Origin: Actinomycetota bacterium
Lineage (GTDB): Bacteria > Actinomycetota > Actinomycetes > Nanopelagicales > Nanopelagicaceae
DNA: 64,000 nucleotides
Direction: 5' to 3'
NCBI GenBank assembly: GCA_016870715.1
Contig: VGAL01000003.1
Span: 1-64,000, forward strand
Position numbers and translations under genes: made by a program. The notes beneath the pieces were generated by a model. The model was not told the origin of the DNA. It did not search any database and saw only the letters and a list, made by a program, of their open reading frames with translations. Of this stretch, positions 13,370-23,167 are shown piece by piece (positions within the stretch are counted from its first letter, which is position 1; every line of letters starts with the position of its first letter).

Positions 13370-14246
13370 CTCGCGCTCCCAAAATTCCTTGTGGTCTTAC
13401 TAGCAAGATCACAATGAGAAGTACAAAGGCAGTCATGAACGTATAAGAGCCACCCAGATACCCAGTCACGACAGATAGACCAATTCCCAGAGCAAGACCG
13501 CCAAGCACCCCACCAATTAAGCTGTCCAACCCTCCGATAACTGCCGCCGTGAAACCGAAGACCAGAAGTAGATCAAATGAATTAGGCGCAATAAATGTCG
13601 TGGGTGCTACCAAGACACCAGCAAGACCGCCAGCACCACCGGCAAATGCCCAACCAAGAGTGCGAATTCGACTGACGCGAATCCCCGAGAGCCTCGTGAC
13701 CTCAGGTGCAAAAGCTGCAGCGCGCATAGAAAGACCCAGGCTCGTTCGCTGAAAAATCACTGCTGAAATTGACATCGCTACGACAACTGTCAGCAAGACA
13801 AAGAGATCAAATTGTGAAAATGGAATCTGATTACCAGCAATCGACATACCCTCGCGCGCGAAGGCGGTGGGATATGGCTGGTACTCCCCACCCCAAATCA
13901 GACCCATCACACCCTGGAAGATTCCGAGTAATCCCAACATCGCAATAACTGGAGCGACAGTGGCTGTAGCAGCAGAAGTTGCTCGCTTGACGATGAAACG
14001 GACTACTACTACTTCGACGAACGCACCGACTATAACTCCAGCAAGGATCGCTCCAATGAGCGCAAGCCAATAATTTCCCACCGCTTTCTCAATGGTGAGC
14101 CCTACATAAGTAGAGAATGCCGCTTGACCAGCCTGAGCGAAATTCACCACTCGAGTGCTTCGCCAGACCAAAATAAGTGCGAAGGCAATAAGACTGTAGA
14201 TCGCTCCGATGCTCACGCCTGCGATAAGAGTATTTAGTAGATTCAT
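13353..14246 (-). CDS. livH: Branched-chain amino acid-type ABC transporter permease (LivH)
   Basis: Multi-TM; AGVSIGAIYSLIAFALILVWRSTRVVNFAQAG motif. Confidence 0.93.
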   Translation of the reverse strand: MNLLNTLIAGVSIGAIYSLIAFALILVWRSTRVVNFAQAGQAAFSTYVGLTIEKAVGNYWLALIGAILAGVIVGAFVEVVVVRFIVKRATSAATATVAPVIAMLGLLGIFQGVMGLIWGGEYQPYPTAFAREGMSIAGNQIPFSQFDLFVLLTVVVAMSISAVIFQRTSLGLSMRAAAFAPEVTRLSGIRVSRIRTLGWAFAGGAGGLAGVLVAPTTFIAPNSFDLLLVFGFTAAVIGGLDSLIGGVLGGLALGIGLSVVTGYLGGSYTFMTAFVLLIVILLVRPQGILGARGARRA

Positions 14247-14254
14247 CAGGTCAC

Positions 14255-14971
14255 CTAATATCCCAAGTATGCGTGACGAAGCGCGGTGTCATTCATGATT
14301 GCCCGAGCGTCATCGGCAATCACTACCTGTCCTTGGTCGAGAACTATCCCTTGCGAGGCGATTCGAAGCGCGCTCATTGCATTCTGTTCCACTAAAAGTA
14401 TGGTCATTCCTGTGCTTCGCTGTAGTTGAGCGAGCGTCTGAAATATCTGCTCCACTACTAACGGAGCCAATCCCAGCGAGGGTTCATCAAGTAAGAGCAA
14501 TTGTGGTCGCGCGACCAATCCGCGACCAATCGCGAGCATCTGTCGCTCGCCCCCGGAAAGGGTGTCTGCTCTTTGTTTCCTTCGCTCGGCAAGTCGAGGG
14601 AAAAGCTCGTACACCTCATCAATCGCTCTGACCACATCTGCTTTATTTTTCCGTAACCGCCAGACTCCACCCAGAGCAAGATTCTCGGAGACCGTCAATT
14701 CAGTGACAACCGACCGGCCCTCTGGTACATGAACTATCCCTGCACGCACAATCTGTTCAGTCTGCAGGTGATCTATAGCAAGTTCATCCCAAAGAATGTT
14801 GCCGGAGGTTGCGCGCTTTAATCCTGAAATTGTTCGGAGTAAGGTCGATTTACCGGCGCCATTCGCTCCAATTACTGCAGTGATTGAGCCCTTGGGAACA
14901 TTGAATGAGGCGCTAGAAATGGCGCGAATTGCGCCATGATCAATGGTAAGTCCTCGAACGCGCAAGGTCAT
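14255..14971 (-). CDS. livF: ABC transporter ATP-binding protein (LivF)
   Basis: GANGAGKSTLLRTISG, LSGGERQMLAIGRGL, LLLLDEPSLGLAP. Confidence 0.94.
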   Translation of the reverse strand: MTLRVRGLTIDHGAIRAISSASFNVPKGSITAVIGANGAGKSTLLRTISGLKRATSGNILWDELAIDHLQTEQIVRAGIVHVPEGRSVVTELTVSENLALGGVWRLRKNKADVVRAIDEVYELFPRLAERRKQRADTLSGGERQMLAIGRGLVARPQLLLLDEPSLGLAPLVVEQIFQTLAQLQRSTGMTILLVEQNAMSALRIASQGIVLDQGQVVIADDARAIMNDTALRHAYLGY

Positions 14972-15735
14972 GGCTCACCTACTGCTGTACCAAGATAAGC
15001 AGCTATAACTGCAGGGTCCTGTCTTACTTTATCGGCGCTTCCACTTGAAATGACCTCGCCGAAATCCAAAACATAGAGTCGCTCGCAGACGGCCATCACG
15101 ACATCCATATGGTGTTCCACCAAAATGATCGAACAATCTCGACGCAAATTCTTGATGAGTTGACCAAGCCACTCAATATCTTCCTTACCTAAACCACCAG
15201 CAGGCTCATCAAGGAGGAGAATCTTTGGCTCCGAAATTAATGCACGAGCAATCGCAACTCGTTTAGTTTCAGGATAGGCAAGAGTGTCGGCTCTGCGATC
15301 AGCTAAACCACCCGCGTACACCCGCTCGAGCGCCAGCATTGCTCGATTGCGGAGCGCGCTCTCATCTTTTGCAGTTATACCAAGAAGAGCTCGCCCTAAA
15401 CCTGCGGTTGCAAATTTTTGCGCACCAATCATCACATTTTCGAGAACAGTGAGATCGGCAAAAAGCCCAACTCCTTGCAAGGTACGACTGATGCCATGTC
15501 CAACCAGCTGATGAGGTTTGGGCCAATTCTCCTCTTTTCCAAAGAGCGTGAACGACCCGGAGTCAGGCTTTACTAACCCAGAGATTGCGTTGAGCAGAGT
15601 TGTTTTACCTGCTCCATTAGGTCCGATTAGACCAACAATTTCATTTTCGTGAAGATCAAGGTAGACATCTTTCAGCGCTCGAAGTCCACCAAAGGTCACA
15701 TTAACTTGAGCAACGCTTAACGGGGTGGACACCAA
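14968..15735 (-). CDS. livG: ABC transporter ATP-binding protein (LivG)
   Basis: GPNGAGKTTLLNAISG, RTLQGVGLFADLTVLENV, LLLDEPAGGL. Confidence 0.94.
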   Translation of the reverse strand: MVSTPLSVAQVNVTFGGLRALKDVYLDLHENEIVGLIGPNGAGKTTLLNAISGLVKPDSGSFTLFGKEENWPKPHQLVGHGISRTLQGVGLFADLTVLENVMIGAQKFATAGLGRALLGITAKDESALRNRAMLALERVYAGGLADRRADTLAYPETKRVAIARALISEPKILLLDEPAGGLGKEDIEWLGQLIKNLRRDCSIILVEHHMDVVMAVCERLYVLDFGEVISSGSADKVRQDPAVIAAYLGTAVGEP

Positions 15736-15755
15736 TCACCTACTCCCATTCTCAC

Positions 15756-15785
15756 AGTCTCACAGTTTCGTAGTCTCACAGTTTC
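15756..15785. repeat. Two exact 14-bp direct repeats with 16-bp period upstream of livG
   Basis: agtctcacagtttc at 15756-15769 and 15772-15785 in the alr-livG intergenic region. Confidence 0.85.
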
Positions 15786-15807
15786 CCGAAGGTTAGTATG
15801 AATTAAT

Positions 15808-16929
15808 TTATCGTGCGACCCTGGGAATACGCGCCCCCAGGCGCGAGAGAATCTCGTATGAGATTGTGCCTGCCGCCTTCGCCCAATCATCGGCGGTAAC
15901 GCCAGCATTGGGGCCGAAAAAAATAGCACGGTCCCCTGCTTTTACCGATGTCTCTCTTCCCAAATCGACCGTCACTTGATCCATTGAAACTCGCCCGATC
16001 AATGGATAGCGGATGCCGCCAATACTGCAGTGAAGTTCACCATCAAATCGACGTGGGATTCCATCTGCATACCCAAGTGGGATTAGTGCGATATATCGAT
16101 CTTCTGGTAAACGTACAGTTGCACCGTATCCAATGGTTGCTCCCTCAGAAACTCGCTTTACAAGTGCGATATCCGCGCTCAATTCCATTACAGGTTTAAC
16201 ATCAACTCGCTGAGTAGCCAGTGCTCCTGGTATGTATCCATAGAGAAGTAGCCCAGCGCGCACCATATCGAAAGCAAAATCAGGAAAATTAATGATTGCA
16301 CCTGAGTTTGCAAGATGTCGGATACCTGGATTGATGCCTTCGCTCTCTAAATACTCGAGTGCGCTCACGAAGCGTGAATACTGATTGAGGTTCATCGGAT
16401 GCTTAGGTTCATCGGCGCAGGCAAGGTGCGACCACGTTCCCACGAGTTCGATTCGCTCTTCATCGAGTAACTCACCTAGCGCGCTCACAAGCACAGGGAA
16501 TTGATCGAGCGCTCCACCTCGGGTCATTCCGGTATCTACTTTGAGATGTACCCGCGCTTTGACGTCAATCATTTCGCTAGCGGAGAGAATTGCCGAGAGT
16601 TGTTCTAAGGAAGAAACGGAGAGATCGATGGTGGAATCAAAAGCCTGTCTAAAATCCTCCGTCGGTGGAGTTAACCAGGCGAGAATGGGGGCAGTAATTC
16701 CCCCTTCGCGGAGCTTGATTGCTTCATCAATAAAAGCGGTACCTAACCAAGTAGCGCCGCCAGCGAGCGCCGCCTCTGCTGATGGAATCAGACCATGCCC
16801 GTAGGCATCTGCTTTGACCACTGCCATCAGCGGAACTCCGGTTGCATTGATGATTGAGGAGGCATTAGCACTTAACTGGTGATAGTCGACTGTGGCAGCG
16901 AATATTTGCTCAGCCACGTGGATTCTCAA
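15808..16929 (-). CDS. alr: Alanine racemase
   Basis: MAVVKADAYGHG PLP-Lys motif, HLKVDTGMTRGG, GRVSMDQVTVDLG. Confidence 0.96.
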   Translation of the reverse strand: MRIHVAEQIFAATVDYHQLSANASSIINATGVPLMAVVKADAYGHGLIPSAEAALAGGATWLGTAFIDEAIKLREGGITAPILAWLTPPTEDFRQAFDSTIDLSVSSLEQLSAILSASEMIDVKARVHLKVDTGMTRGGALDQFPVLVSALGELLDEERIELVGTWSHLACADEPKHPMNLNQYSRFVSALEYLESEGINPGIRHLANSGAIINFPDFAFDMVRAGLLLYGYIPGALATQRVDVKPVMELSADIALVKRVSEGATIGYGATVRLPEDRYIALIPLGYADGIPRRFDGELHCSIGGIRYPLIGRVSMDQVTVDLGRETSVKAGDRAIFFGPNAGVTADDWAKAAGTISYEILSRLGARIPRVAR

Positions 16930-17272
16930 TCACTATCATCGCGACAACTACAGGCCCATCGTGCGAGATAGATAAATGAATCCGACCGCTTCCTGCACGT
17001 TGTTTGGCAATTCCCGTCAATTTCATCTCAGGTGCACCATTATCGGCGCGAAGAATATTCACATCCTGCCACGCCAACCCTTCTGGAACACCGAGCGCTT
17101 TTGCCAAAGCCTCTTTTGCCGCGAACCTTCCGGCAAGAAAGGAAGGATGTCGCTCCTCGGCAATTGAAAGTTCATATTCAGTAAATAGACGCTCGCGCAA
17201 GCCAGGGGTGCGAGCGAGTGACTCTGCAAATCGCGCAATCTCCACCACATCGACTCCTATTCCTTTAATCAT
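16910..17272 (-). CDS. acpS: Holo-[acyl-carrier-protein] synthase
   Basis: GIGVDVVEIARFAE, FLAGRFAAKEALAKALG, HLSISHDGPVVVAMIVIE. Confidence 0.95.
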   Translation of the reverse strand: MIKGIGVDVVEIARFAESLARTPGLRERLFTEYELSIAEERHPSFLAGRFAAKEALAKALGVPEGLAWQDVNILRADNGAPEMKLTGIAKQRAGSGRIHLSISHDGPVVVAMIVIENPRG

Positions 17273-17946
17273 GTGCGCTGCACTTGCCTACTCCGTTCAA
17301 AACGGCTCGAGGAGATCACTCGATCAATCGCAACAATCAATAAAAGAAGAGCCGCGCCGATACTGACTCCACCTGCTAAATCTGAGAGCCAGTGGGTATT
17401 TCTAAAGAGGGAGATGATCACTACCAGAACCGTTGTAGTTGCAACTGACCATATTGCTACCCGAGTTCGAAAGGTGCTAGGTGCGGCGTACTTGACAGCT
17501 AGGTATGCAAAAAGTCCCCAAGTCAAGATGGCATTAGATGCATGACCACTTGGATAGGACATTCCTCCAGCATCGAGCAAATCAATCTGTAGTTTTGGCT
17601 TCGTCCGCCCGAATTCTAATTTGGCAAGTCCCACAACTAAATTAAGCGCTAACAGCGAAACTATAGAGAGATTGAATGGGCGCCACGTTTTATATTTTCT
17701 TCCTAGATAAATCGAGAGTGTCAATAAACATAAGGCAGTTAATCCTCGAAGTCCTAGGTGGTCTAAGTTATAAATAATCCAGTCAGCCCAAGCAGGCAGC
17801 TCGGGGCGCTGCAATCTAGCAATCGTGGCATCGATATCCGTCAAAGGTCCACTATGGAGAACATCAACTGTTATCAGGATAAATATGGCCATCGCTACGG
17901 CGGCATTGCGAATATGCCACGAAGTTGAGCGTTTTAATTCTTCCAC
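17269..17946 (-). CDS. PAP2-family membrane phosphatase
   Basis: KLEFGRTKPK, YPSGHASNAI, RNTHWLSDLAGGVSIGAA phosphatase signature. Confidence 0.88.
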   Translation of the reverse strand: MEELKRSTSWHIRNAAVAMAIFILITVDVLHSGPLTDIDATIARLQRPELPAWADWIIYNLDHLGLRGLTALCLLTLSIYLGRKYKTWRPFNLSIVSLLALNLVVGLAKLEFGRTKPKLQIDLLDAGGMSYPSGHASNAILTWGLFAYLAVKYAAPSTFRTRVAIWSVATTTVLVVIISLFRNTHWLSDLAGGVSIGAALLLLIVAIDRVISSSRFERSRQVQRT

Positions 17947-17948
17947 CG

Positions 17949-19784
17949 TTATTCGACCGTCACAGACTTGGCAAGATTCCTTGGTTGATCTACATCATAT
18001 CCTCGAACGACAGCAGATTCATAGGCAAAAAGTTGTAAGGGTAAGACCGCCAGTAATGGCTGGAACAGAGTTGGTGCATCGGGAATTCGTATCGTCCGGG
18101 GTGAAGTTATCGACGCATCGTTCTCCGCTGTAATGATGATTGCCCGTGCTCCTCGAGCCTCTATTTCTTGCACATTGCTCACCATCTTGTCATGCAACGG
18201 ACTATTGAGATTCGGCATTATCACCAACACAGGCGTGCCTTCTTCGATAAGCGCAATAGGCCCATGCTTCAATTCGCCAGCCGCAAAACCTTCGGCATGC
18301 ATATAAGCCAACTCTTTCAATTTAAGGGCCCCTTCGAGCGCCACTGGAAAACCCACGTGACGACCAAGGAAGAGTATCGACTGTGCATTTTTGAATTCGA
18401 GGGCAAGTTCCTTCAGCCGCTCCGAAGTTTCAAGATACCGTTCGATTTTCTCTGGCAACTCGCCTAACTCTTCGAGAATATCTCGAACTTCATCAATAAA
18501 TTTAATTCCTCTTACCTCTGCGATGTAAAGACCTACCAGGTATGCGGCAACAATCTGGGTGAGAAAAGCCTTCGTGGAGGCAACAGCAATCTCAGGTCCT
18601 GCTTGGGTATAGATGACGCCATCAGACTCTCGAGGTATCGAAGCGCCGTATGTATTACAGATTGAAATGACTTTTGCTCGTTGATCCTTGGCATGTCGAA
18701 GAGCCATCAACGTATCCATCGTTTCACCTGATTGAGAAATGGCAATTACCAGCGTGTTCCGTGTGATTATCGGATCGCGGTATCGAAATTCAGATGCTAA
18801 TTCCACTTCGACAGGCAGTCGTGACCAATGTTCGATTCCATATTTGGCAATCATTCCTGCGTGATACGCAGAACCACACCCAATGATTATGACCTTGTCT
18901 ATATCTCGAATCTCATCGTCACTCAATCTCACTTCATTTAATGTCAGATGCCCATTTTCATCCATCCGACCCAATAAACAATCAGCTAAAGCCTTTGGCT
19001 GTTCCATGATCTCTTTTGCCATGAAATGCGGGAAGCCATTCTTCTCTGCAGCACTTGCATCCCAGGTGACCTGGAATTCACGCGGGACTTGGGTAACACC
19101 GTAGAAATCGGAGACAGTGCAGGAGTCTGCCGTCAAAGTAACAACTTGATTCTGTCCGATTTCCAGAGCGCGTTTAGTGAAAGAGATAAATGCCGATACA
19201 TCCGATGCAAGGAAGTTCTCTCCCGCACCCAATCCAACAACCAAAGGTGAATTTCGACGCGCGCCTACGAGAACGCCCTGCGAATCTATTGCTATCGCCA
19301 CGAGTGAAAAATTGCCCCGTAATCTCTGACAGACGAGCTCCATCGAAGTTGTGAGATCCGAACTCTTCGAATATTCACGACCCAAGAGATGCGCTACCAC
19401 CTCTGAATCGGTATCAGAGGAGAAATAATGTCCGAGTAGCTCCAACTCATCTTTTAATTCTTGGTAGTTTTCAATGATTCCGTTGTGAATGATGGCAACT
19501 TTCTCATCGGGGTCCATATGTGGATGGGCATTGCGGTCGACCGGCGATCCATGTGTTGCCCACCTGGTATGACCGATTCCAAGATTTCCCTTGGGCAATG
19601 GCTTCTTATCTAGCGCCTCAACTAAGACCGCCAATTTCCCTGCTCTTTTAGTCGTCGTTATTTTTCCCTCGGCGAGAATCGAAAGCCCCGCTGAGTCGTA
19701 ACCTCGATATTCAAGTCGGGCCAAGCCTGATAGGAGCGCAGGTGTTGCATCGGAATTACCGATGTACCCAACGATTCCGCACAT
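17949..19784 (-). CDS. glmS: Glutamine-fructose-6-phosphate aminotransferase
   Basis: CGIVGYIG N-terminal Cys, RLEYRGYDSAGL, two SIS domains, C-terminal PRNLAKSVTVE. Confidence 0.98.
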   Translation of the reverse strand: MCGIVGYIGNSDATPALLSGLARLEYRGYDSAGLSILAEGKITTTKRAGKLAVLVEALDKKPLPKGNLGIGHTRWATHGSPVDRNAHPHMDPDEKVAIIHNGIIENYQELKDELELLGHYFSSDTDSEVVAHLLGREYSKSSDLTTSMELVCQRLRGNFSLVAIAIDSQGVLVGARRNSPLVVGLGAGENFLASDVSAFISFTKRALEIGQNQVVTLTADSCTVSDFYGVTQVPREFQVTWDASAAEKNGFPHFMAKEIMEQPKALADCLLGRMDENGHLTLNEVRLSDDEIRDIDKVIIIGCGSAYHAGMIAKYGIEHWSRLPVEVELASEFRYRDPIITRNTLVIAISQSGETMDTLMALRHAKDQRAKVISICNTYGASIPRESDGVIYTQAGPEIAVASTKAFLTQIVAAYLVGLYIAEVRGIKFIDEVRDILEELGELPEKIERYLETSERLKELALEFKNAQSILFLGRHVGFPVALEGALKLKELAYMHAEGFAAGELKHGPIALIEEGTPVLVIMPNLNSPLHDKMVSNVQEIEARGARAIIITAENDASITSPRTIRIPDAPTLFQPLLAVLPLQLFAYESAVVRGYDVDQPRNLAKSVTVE

Positions 19785-19822
19785 TTACTCCACCCCTTTC
19801 ATGCCCTTTTATGTGATTGATG

Positions 19823-21172
19823 CTATTGACCGTAGCGCGAACGAATTAAGGCGACTAGCGAGGTTACAACTTTCTCTGCTTGCGCAACAGTCTCAGCTTC
19901 AGCCATCACTCGCACTAATTGCTCCGTGCCCGAAGTTCTCACAAGAAGGCGTCCACTTCCTCCCAGCTCCCGCTCAGAATCGTGTAGCGCTTCCGTAATT
20001 ACCGGATCGATCATTACCGATTCCTTATTACTTACTGGGACATTAACCAAGATTTGCGGGAAACTTTCGAAAACTTGGGAAATCTTTCCGGGATTGACCT
20101 CGCCCTTTGCAATCAGTGCAAGGAGAGTGAGCGCCGTTAAAATCCCATCGCCAGTTGTTGCTTGCTCTCTGATGATGATATGCCCTGATTGTTCACCCCC
20201 AAGAGATAGCCCTAATTCATTGAGTCGCTCGAGTACATATCGGTCACCTACTGCAGTGACTTCAACAGCAATCCCTGCGCCTGCCATCGCCTTGTGAAAT
20301 CCAAGATTGCTCATGACTGTTGTGACTACCGTCGACTTCTTTAGTCGATGTGAATTAGACATCGCGAGTGCAAGAGTCGCGAGAACATGATCACCATCGA
20401 TAATTCCACCATTGTGATCAACAAACAACGCACGGTCTGCATCACCATCATGAGCTATTCCGATATCCGCACCACTTGTGCGTACCAATTCCTGGAGCGC
20501 CTCCAGATGAGTTGAACCAACTCCTGCATTGATATTGGCTCCATCTGGCTTTACACCAATTGCGAGCACTGATGCACCAAGTTTCTCAAGCACTTGTGGC
20601 GCAATAACTGATGCTGCTCCATGTGCACAATCGAGTGCGACTGTGAGACCCTCTAAGCGGACATCTATCGCCCCAATCAAATGTTTGGCATAACGATCAA
20701 CTGCCGTCGAATCTTCGATCACCTCTCCAGATGGCGTGTTAGGAACTTCGATTCCTGAATTAACCCAAGTTTCGATCTGCGTTTCCCATGAATCAGAAAT
20801 CTTCATTCCATTATCTCCGAAGATTTTGATGCCGTTATCGGAGGCAGGATTGTGAGAAGCGGTAATCATTACCGCCAGCGCTACCCCTGGCTCAAGTGCA
20901 AGATATGCCAGACCGGGAGTGGGAATAATGCCGATACGAACTACGGTGTGACCAGACTTGATAAATCCCGCGGTCAGCGCTCCTTCGAGAGCAACCCCAG
21001 ATGCCCTGGTATCGCGACCGATGATTATTCTTGAACGTTCTGGGATCAATTGACCCGCGGCAAATGCAACGCGCTCTGCTAGTCGTTCAGTAAGAAATTC
21101 CCCATAGCGGCCACGTATTCCATCGGTACCAAATAGCGCCACGCCCGCCATCGTATCGCGCGGGCTCTGCAA
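19823..21172 (-). CDS. glmM: Phosphoglucosamine mutase
   Basis: LFGTDGIRGRYGE, MITASHNPASDNGIKIF, DGDADRALFVD. Start may be ATG 21151. Confidence 0.97.
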   Translation of the reverse strand: MQSPRDTMAGVALFGTDGIRGRYGEFLTERLAERVAFAAGQLIPERSRIIIGRDTRASGVALEGALTAGFIKSGHTVVRIGIIPTPGLAYLALEPGVALAVMITASHNPASDNGIKIFGDNGMKISDSWETQIETWVNSGIEVPNTPSGEVIEDSTAVDRYAKHLIGAIDVRLEGLTVALDCAHGAASVIAPQVLEKLGASVLAIGVKPDGANINAGVGSTHLEALQELVRTSGADIGIAHDGDADRALFVDHNGGIIDGDHVLATLALAMSNSHRLKKSTVVTTVMSNLGFHKAMAGAGIAVEVTAVGDRYVLERLNELGLSLGGEQSGHIIIREQATTGDGILTALTLLALIAKGEVNPGKISQVFESFPQILVNVPVSNKESVMIDPVITEALHDSERELGGSGRLLVRTSGTEQLVRVMAEAETVAQAEKVVTSLVALIRSRYGQ

Positions 21173-21183
21173 TGTTTTGGAGA

Positions 21184-21687
21184 TTAACGCTTGCTGTACT
21201 GCGAACGCTTACGGGCCTTCTTTAGGCCGTATTTCTTCCGTTCGATTACGCGTGCATCACGAGTTAAGAAGCCAGCTTTTTTAAGCGCTGGACGATGGGC
21301 ATCAGCGTCAATCGCGTTGAGCGCTCGCGCAACACCAAGACGGAGAGCGCCGGCCTGACCCGATACTCCACCACCATTGATTAATGCGATGACATCATAA
21401 TTTCCATCGACGCCTACTGTGCGAAATGGCTCAGAGACAAGTTGCTGGTGAACTTTGTTAGGGAAATACAGATCGAGTGATCGACCATTAAGGCTCCACT
21501 TTCCGGTTCCAGGAACCAGACGTACGCGCGCAATTGCCTCTTTACGACGACCTACTCCTGCACCTGGTGCAGTAATTGCCGAACGATTAGTTGCAGGCGC
21601 TGGTGTGCTTGAAGAGTAACTAGTAGGAGTTTCGAAATCATCATCAAGATCTACATCAACATTTGAAAAGTCAGACATTGCACGCAC
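21184..21687 (-). CDS. rpsI: 30S ribosomal protein S9 with acidic N-terminal extension
   Basis: [19 protein letters not shown]... C-terminus [12 protein letters not shown]. Confidence 0.97.
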   Translation of the reverse strand: MRAMSDFSNVDVDLDDDFETPTSYSSSTPAPATNRSAITAPGAGVGRRKEAIARVRLVPGTGKWSLNGRSLDLYFPNKVHQQLVSEPFRTVGVDGNYDVIALINGGGVSGQAGALRLGVARALNAIDADAHRPALKKAGFLTRDARVIERKKYGLKKARKRSQYSKR

Positions 21688-21690
21688 CTA

Positions 21691-22140
21691 TCAGGAAATT
21701 TGGGAGACTTGGTTGATGGAATATGGGATTGGATTTTGCGCCGCATGTGGATGTTCTGCCCCGGCGTATACCTTCAACTTCGTGATCTGAGAACGACCCA
21801 GAGAATTCTTAGGGAGCATTCCACGAATTGCCTTCTCAACCGCACGGGTCGGATGAGTTGCCATCATGTCCGCATATGTAGTTGCAGTCAGACCACCTGG
21901 ATAACCGGAGTGACGGAACGCAATCTTGTTCGCATTCTTGGAACCGGTAAGGGCAATCTCGCCTGCATTAATGACAATGACGAAATCACCAGTATCCGTA
22001 TGGGGAGCAAATGTTGGCTTGTGCTTGCCGCGCAATAGCGCTGCGGCATGGGTAGCAAGACGACCCAAAACAACATCCTTGGCATCGATGATGTGCCAAG
22101 CGCGGATTATCTCTGACGCCTTTGGGCTCGCAGTGCGCAC
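21691..22140 (-). CDS. rplM: 50S ribosomal protein L13
   Basis: [45 protein letters not shown] 22140 preferred over the listed 22206 because it has an upstream GAGG and gives a canonical MRTxSPK start. Confidence 0.93.
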   Translation of the reverse strand: MRTASPKASEIIRAWHIIDAKDVVLGRLATHAAALLRGKHKPTFAPHTDTGDFVIVINAGEIALTGSKNANKIAFRHSGYPGGLTATTYADMMATHPTRAVEKAIRGMLPKNSLGRSQITKLKVYAGAEHPHAAQNPIPYSINQVSQIS

Positions 22141-22293
22141 GCCAACCTCACTTACTTCCTGTTTACGGTATCTGCTTCGGGCTTTATCTGGTTTTCGCTG
22201 GGCCACCAGAGGCAGCTCCAGGCAAGAGGTAGAGGGTACCGGCCAGGGGCGGAGCTGGTCAAAATCAGCTCAAAATCCTCAGTTCTTGCTCGG

Positions 22294-23133
22294 CTAGCTC
22301 CCCCGGATCACCCGTGAAGTCACTCTCCTGGCTCGCTCTCCATACTCACTGGCCTCGGGGTACTCCACCGCCATCAAGGTAAGACCTTGCGCTGGAGCGA
22401 TATGGCTATGTCGCACCTTCGACTCCAAGATCGCTCGGGGCTCAGTGGCGGGCCAGCGACCATCGCCGACCATCATCATCGCCCCCACTAATGAGCGGAC
22501 CATGTTGTGACAGAAGGCATCGGCAGAAATCTTTGCGATAAGTAATCCATCGCTCGTTCGACTCCATGAAAAATCCTCCAGGCAACGAATTGTGGTCGTA
22601 CCTTCACGTGGCCTGCAGTAAGCGGCGAAGTCATGCTCACCCAATAGAGCTGCGCTTGCGTGATTCATCAAGGTCTCATCTAAAGGTCGGTGATAAGAGG
22701 TTGTTGCTACTCGTTCGAGTGGATTGAGAGTGCGAGCATTGTCGAGGAGTTGATAACGGTAATGGCGACGAAGCGCGCTATATCGAGCATGAAAATCACC
22801 TGGTACATCACAAATGGCAGTAAATCTGATTTCTGAGGTAAGCAGACGATTAGCGATATACAGGAGAGATTCCAAATTCCAATTCTTCCGGAGTTGCTGC
22901 GGGAGATCGAAGTGAAAAACTTGGCCTAAGGCATGCACTCCAGCGTCTGTGCGTCCGGCGACAGTCGTTGGCACTTCATAATTAAGCACACGTGAGAGCA
23001 CATCCTCGATAACTCCTTGAACACTTCTTCGATCAGGTTGTATCGACCATCCAGAAAAAGAGCTTCCGTCATACTGGCAATCCACCCGAATACGCGAGAA
23101 CCCGTCCACTGTTTCGAGGACGGGTTCAGACAC
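22294..23133 (-). CDS. truA: tRNA pseudouridine(38-40) synthase
   Basis: YDGSSFSGWSIQPDRRSVQGVIEDVL, AGRTDAGVHALGQV, FCHNMVRSLVGAM. Confidence 0.96.
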   Translation of the reverse strand: MSEPVLETVDGFSRIRVDCQYDGSSFSGWSIQPDRRSVQGVIEDVLSRVLNYEVPTTVAGRTDAGVHALGQVFHFDLPQQLRKNWNLESLLYIANRLLTSEIRFTAICDVPGDFHARYSALRRHYRYQLLDNARTLNPLERVATTSYHRPLDETLMNHASAALLGEHDFAAYCRPREGTTTIRCLEDFSWSRTSDGLLIAKISADAFCHNMVRSLVGAMMMVGDGRWPATEPRAILESKVRHSHIAPAQGLTLMAVEYPEASEYGERARRVTSRVIRGS

Positions 23134-23167
23134 GTTAACTACTTAGTTGTGGAACGGAGTTGCGAGA

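Noticed and set aside
17949-19822. Looked for a glmS ribozyme/riboswitch upstream of glmS
   Set aside because: Only ~38 nt between glmM stop and glmS start; no room for the ribozyme fold.
22141-22206. Basic N-terminal extension of L13 ([22 protein letters not shown])
   Set aside because: GTG 22206 lacks a Shine-Dalgarno; GTG 22140 gives a canonical L13 N-terminus. Not fully excluded.
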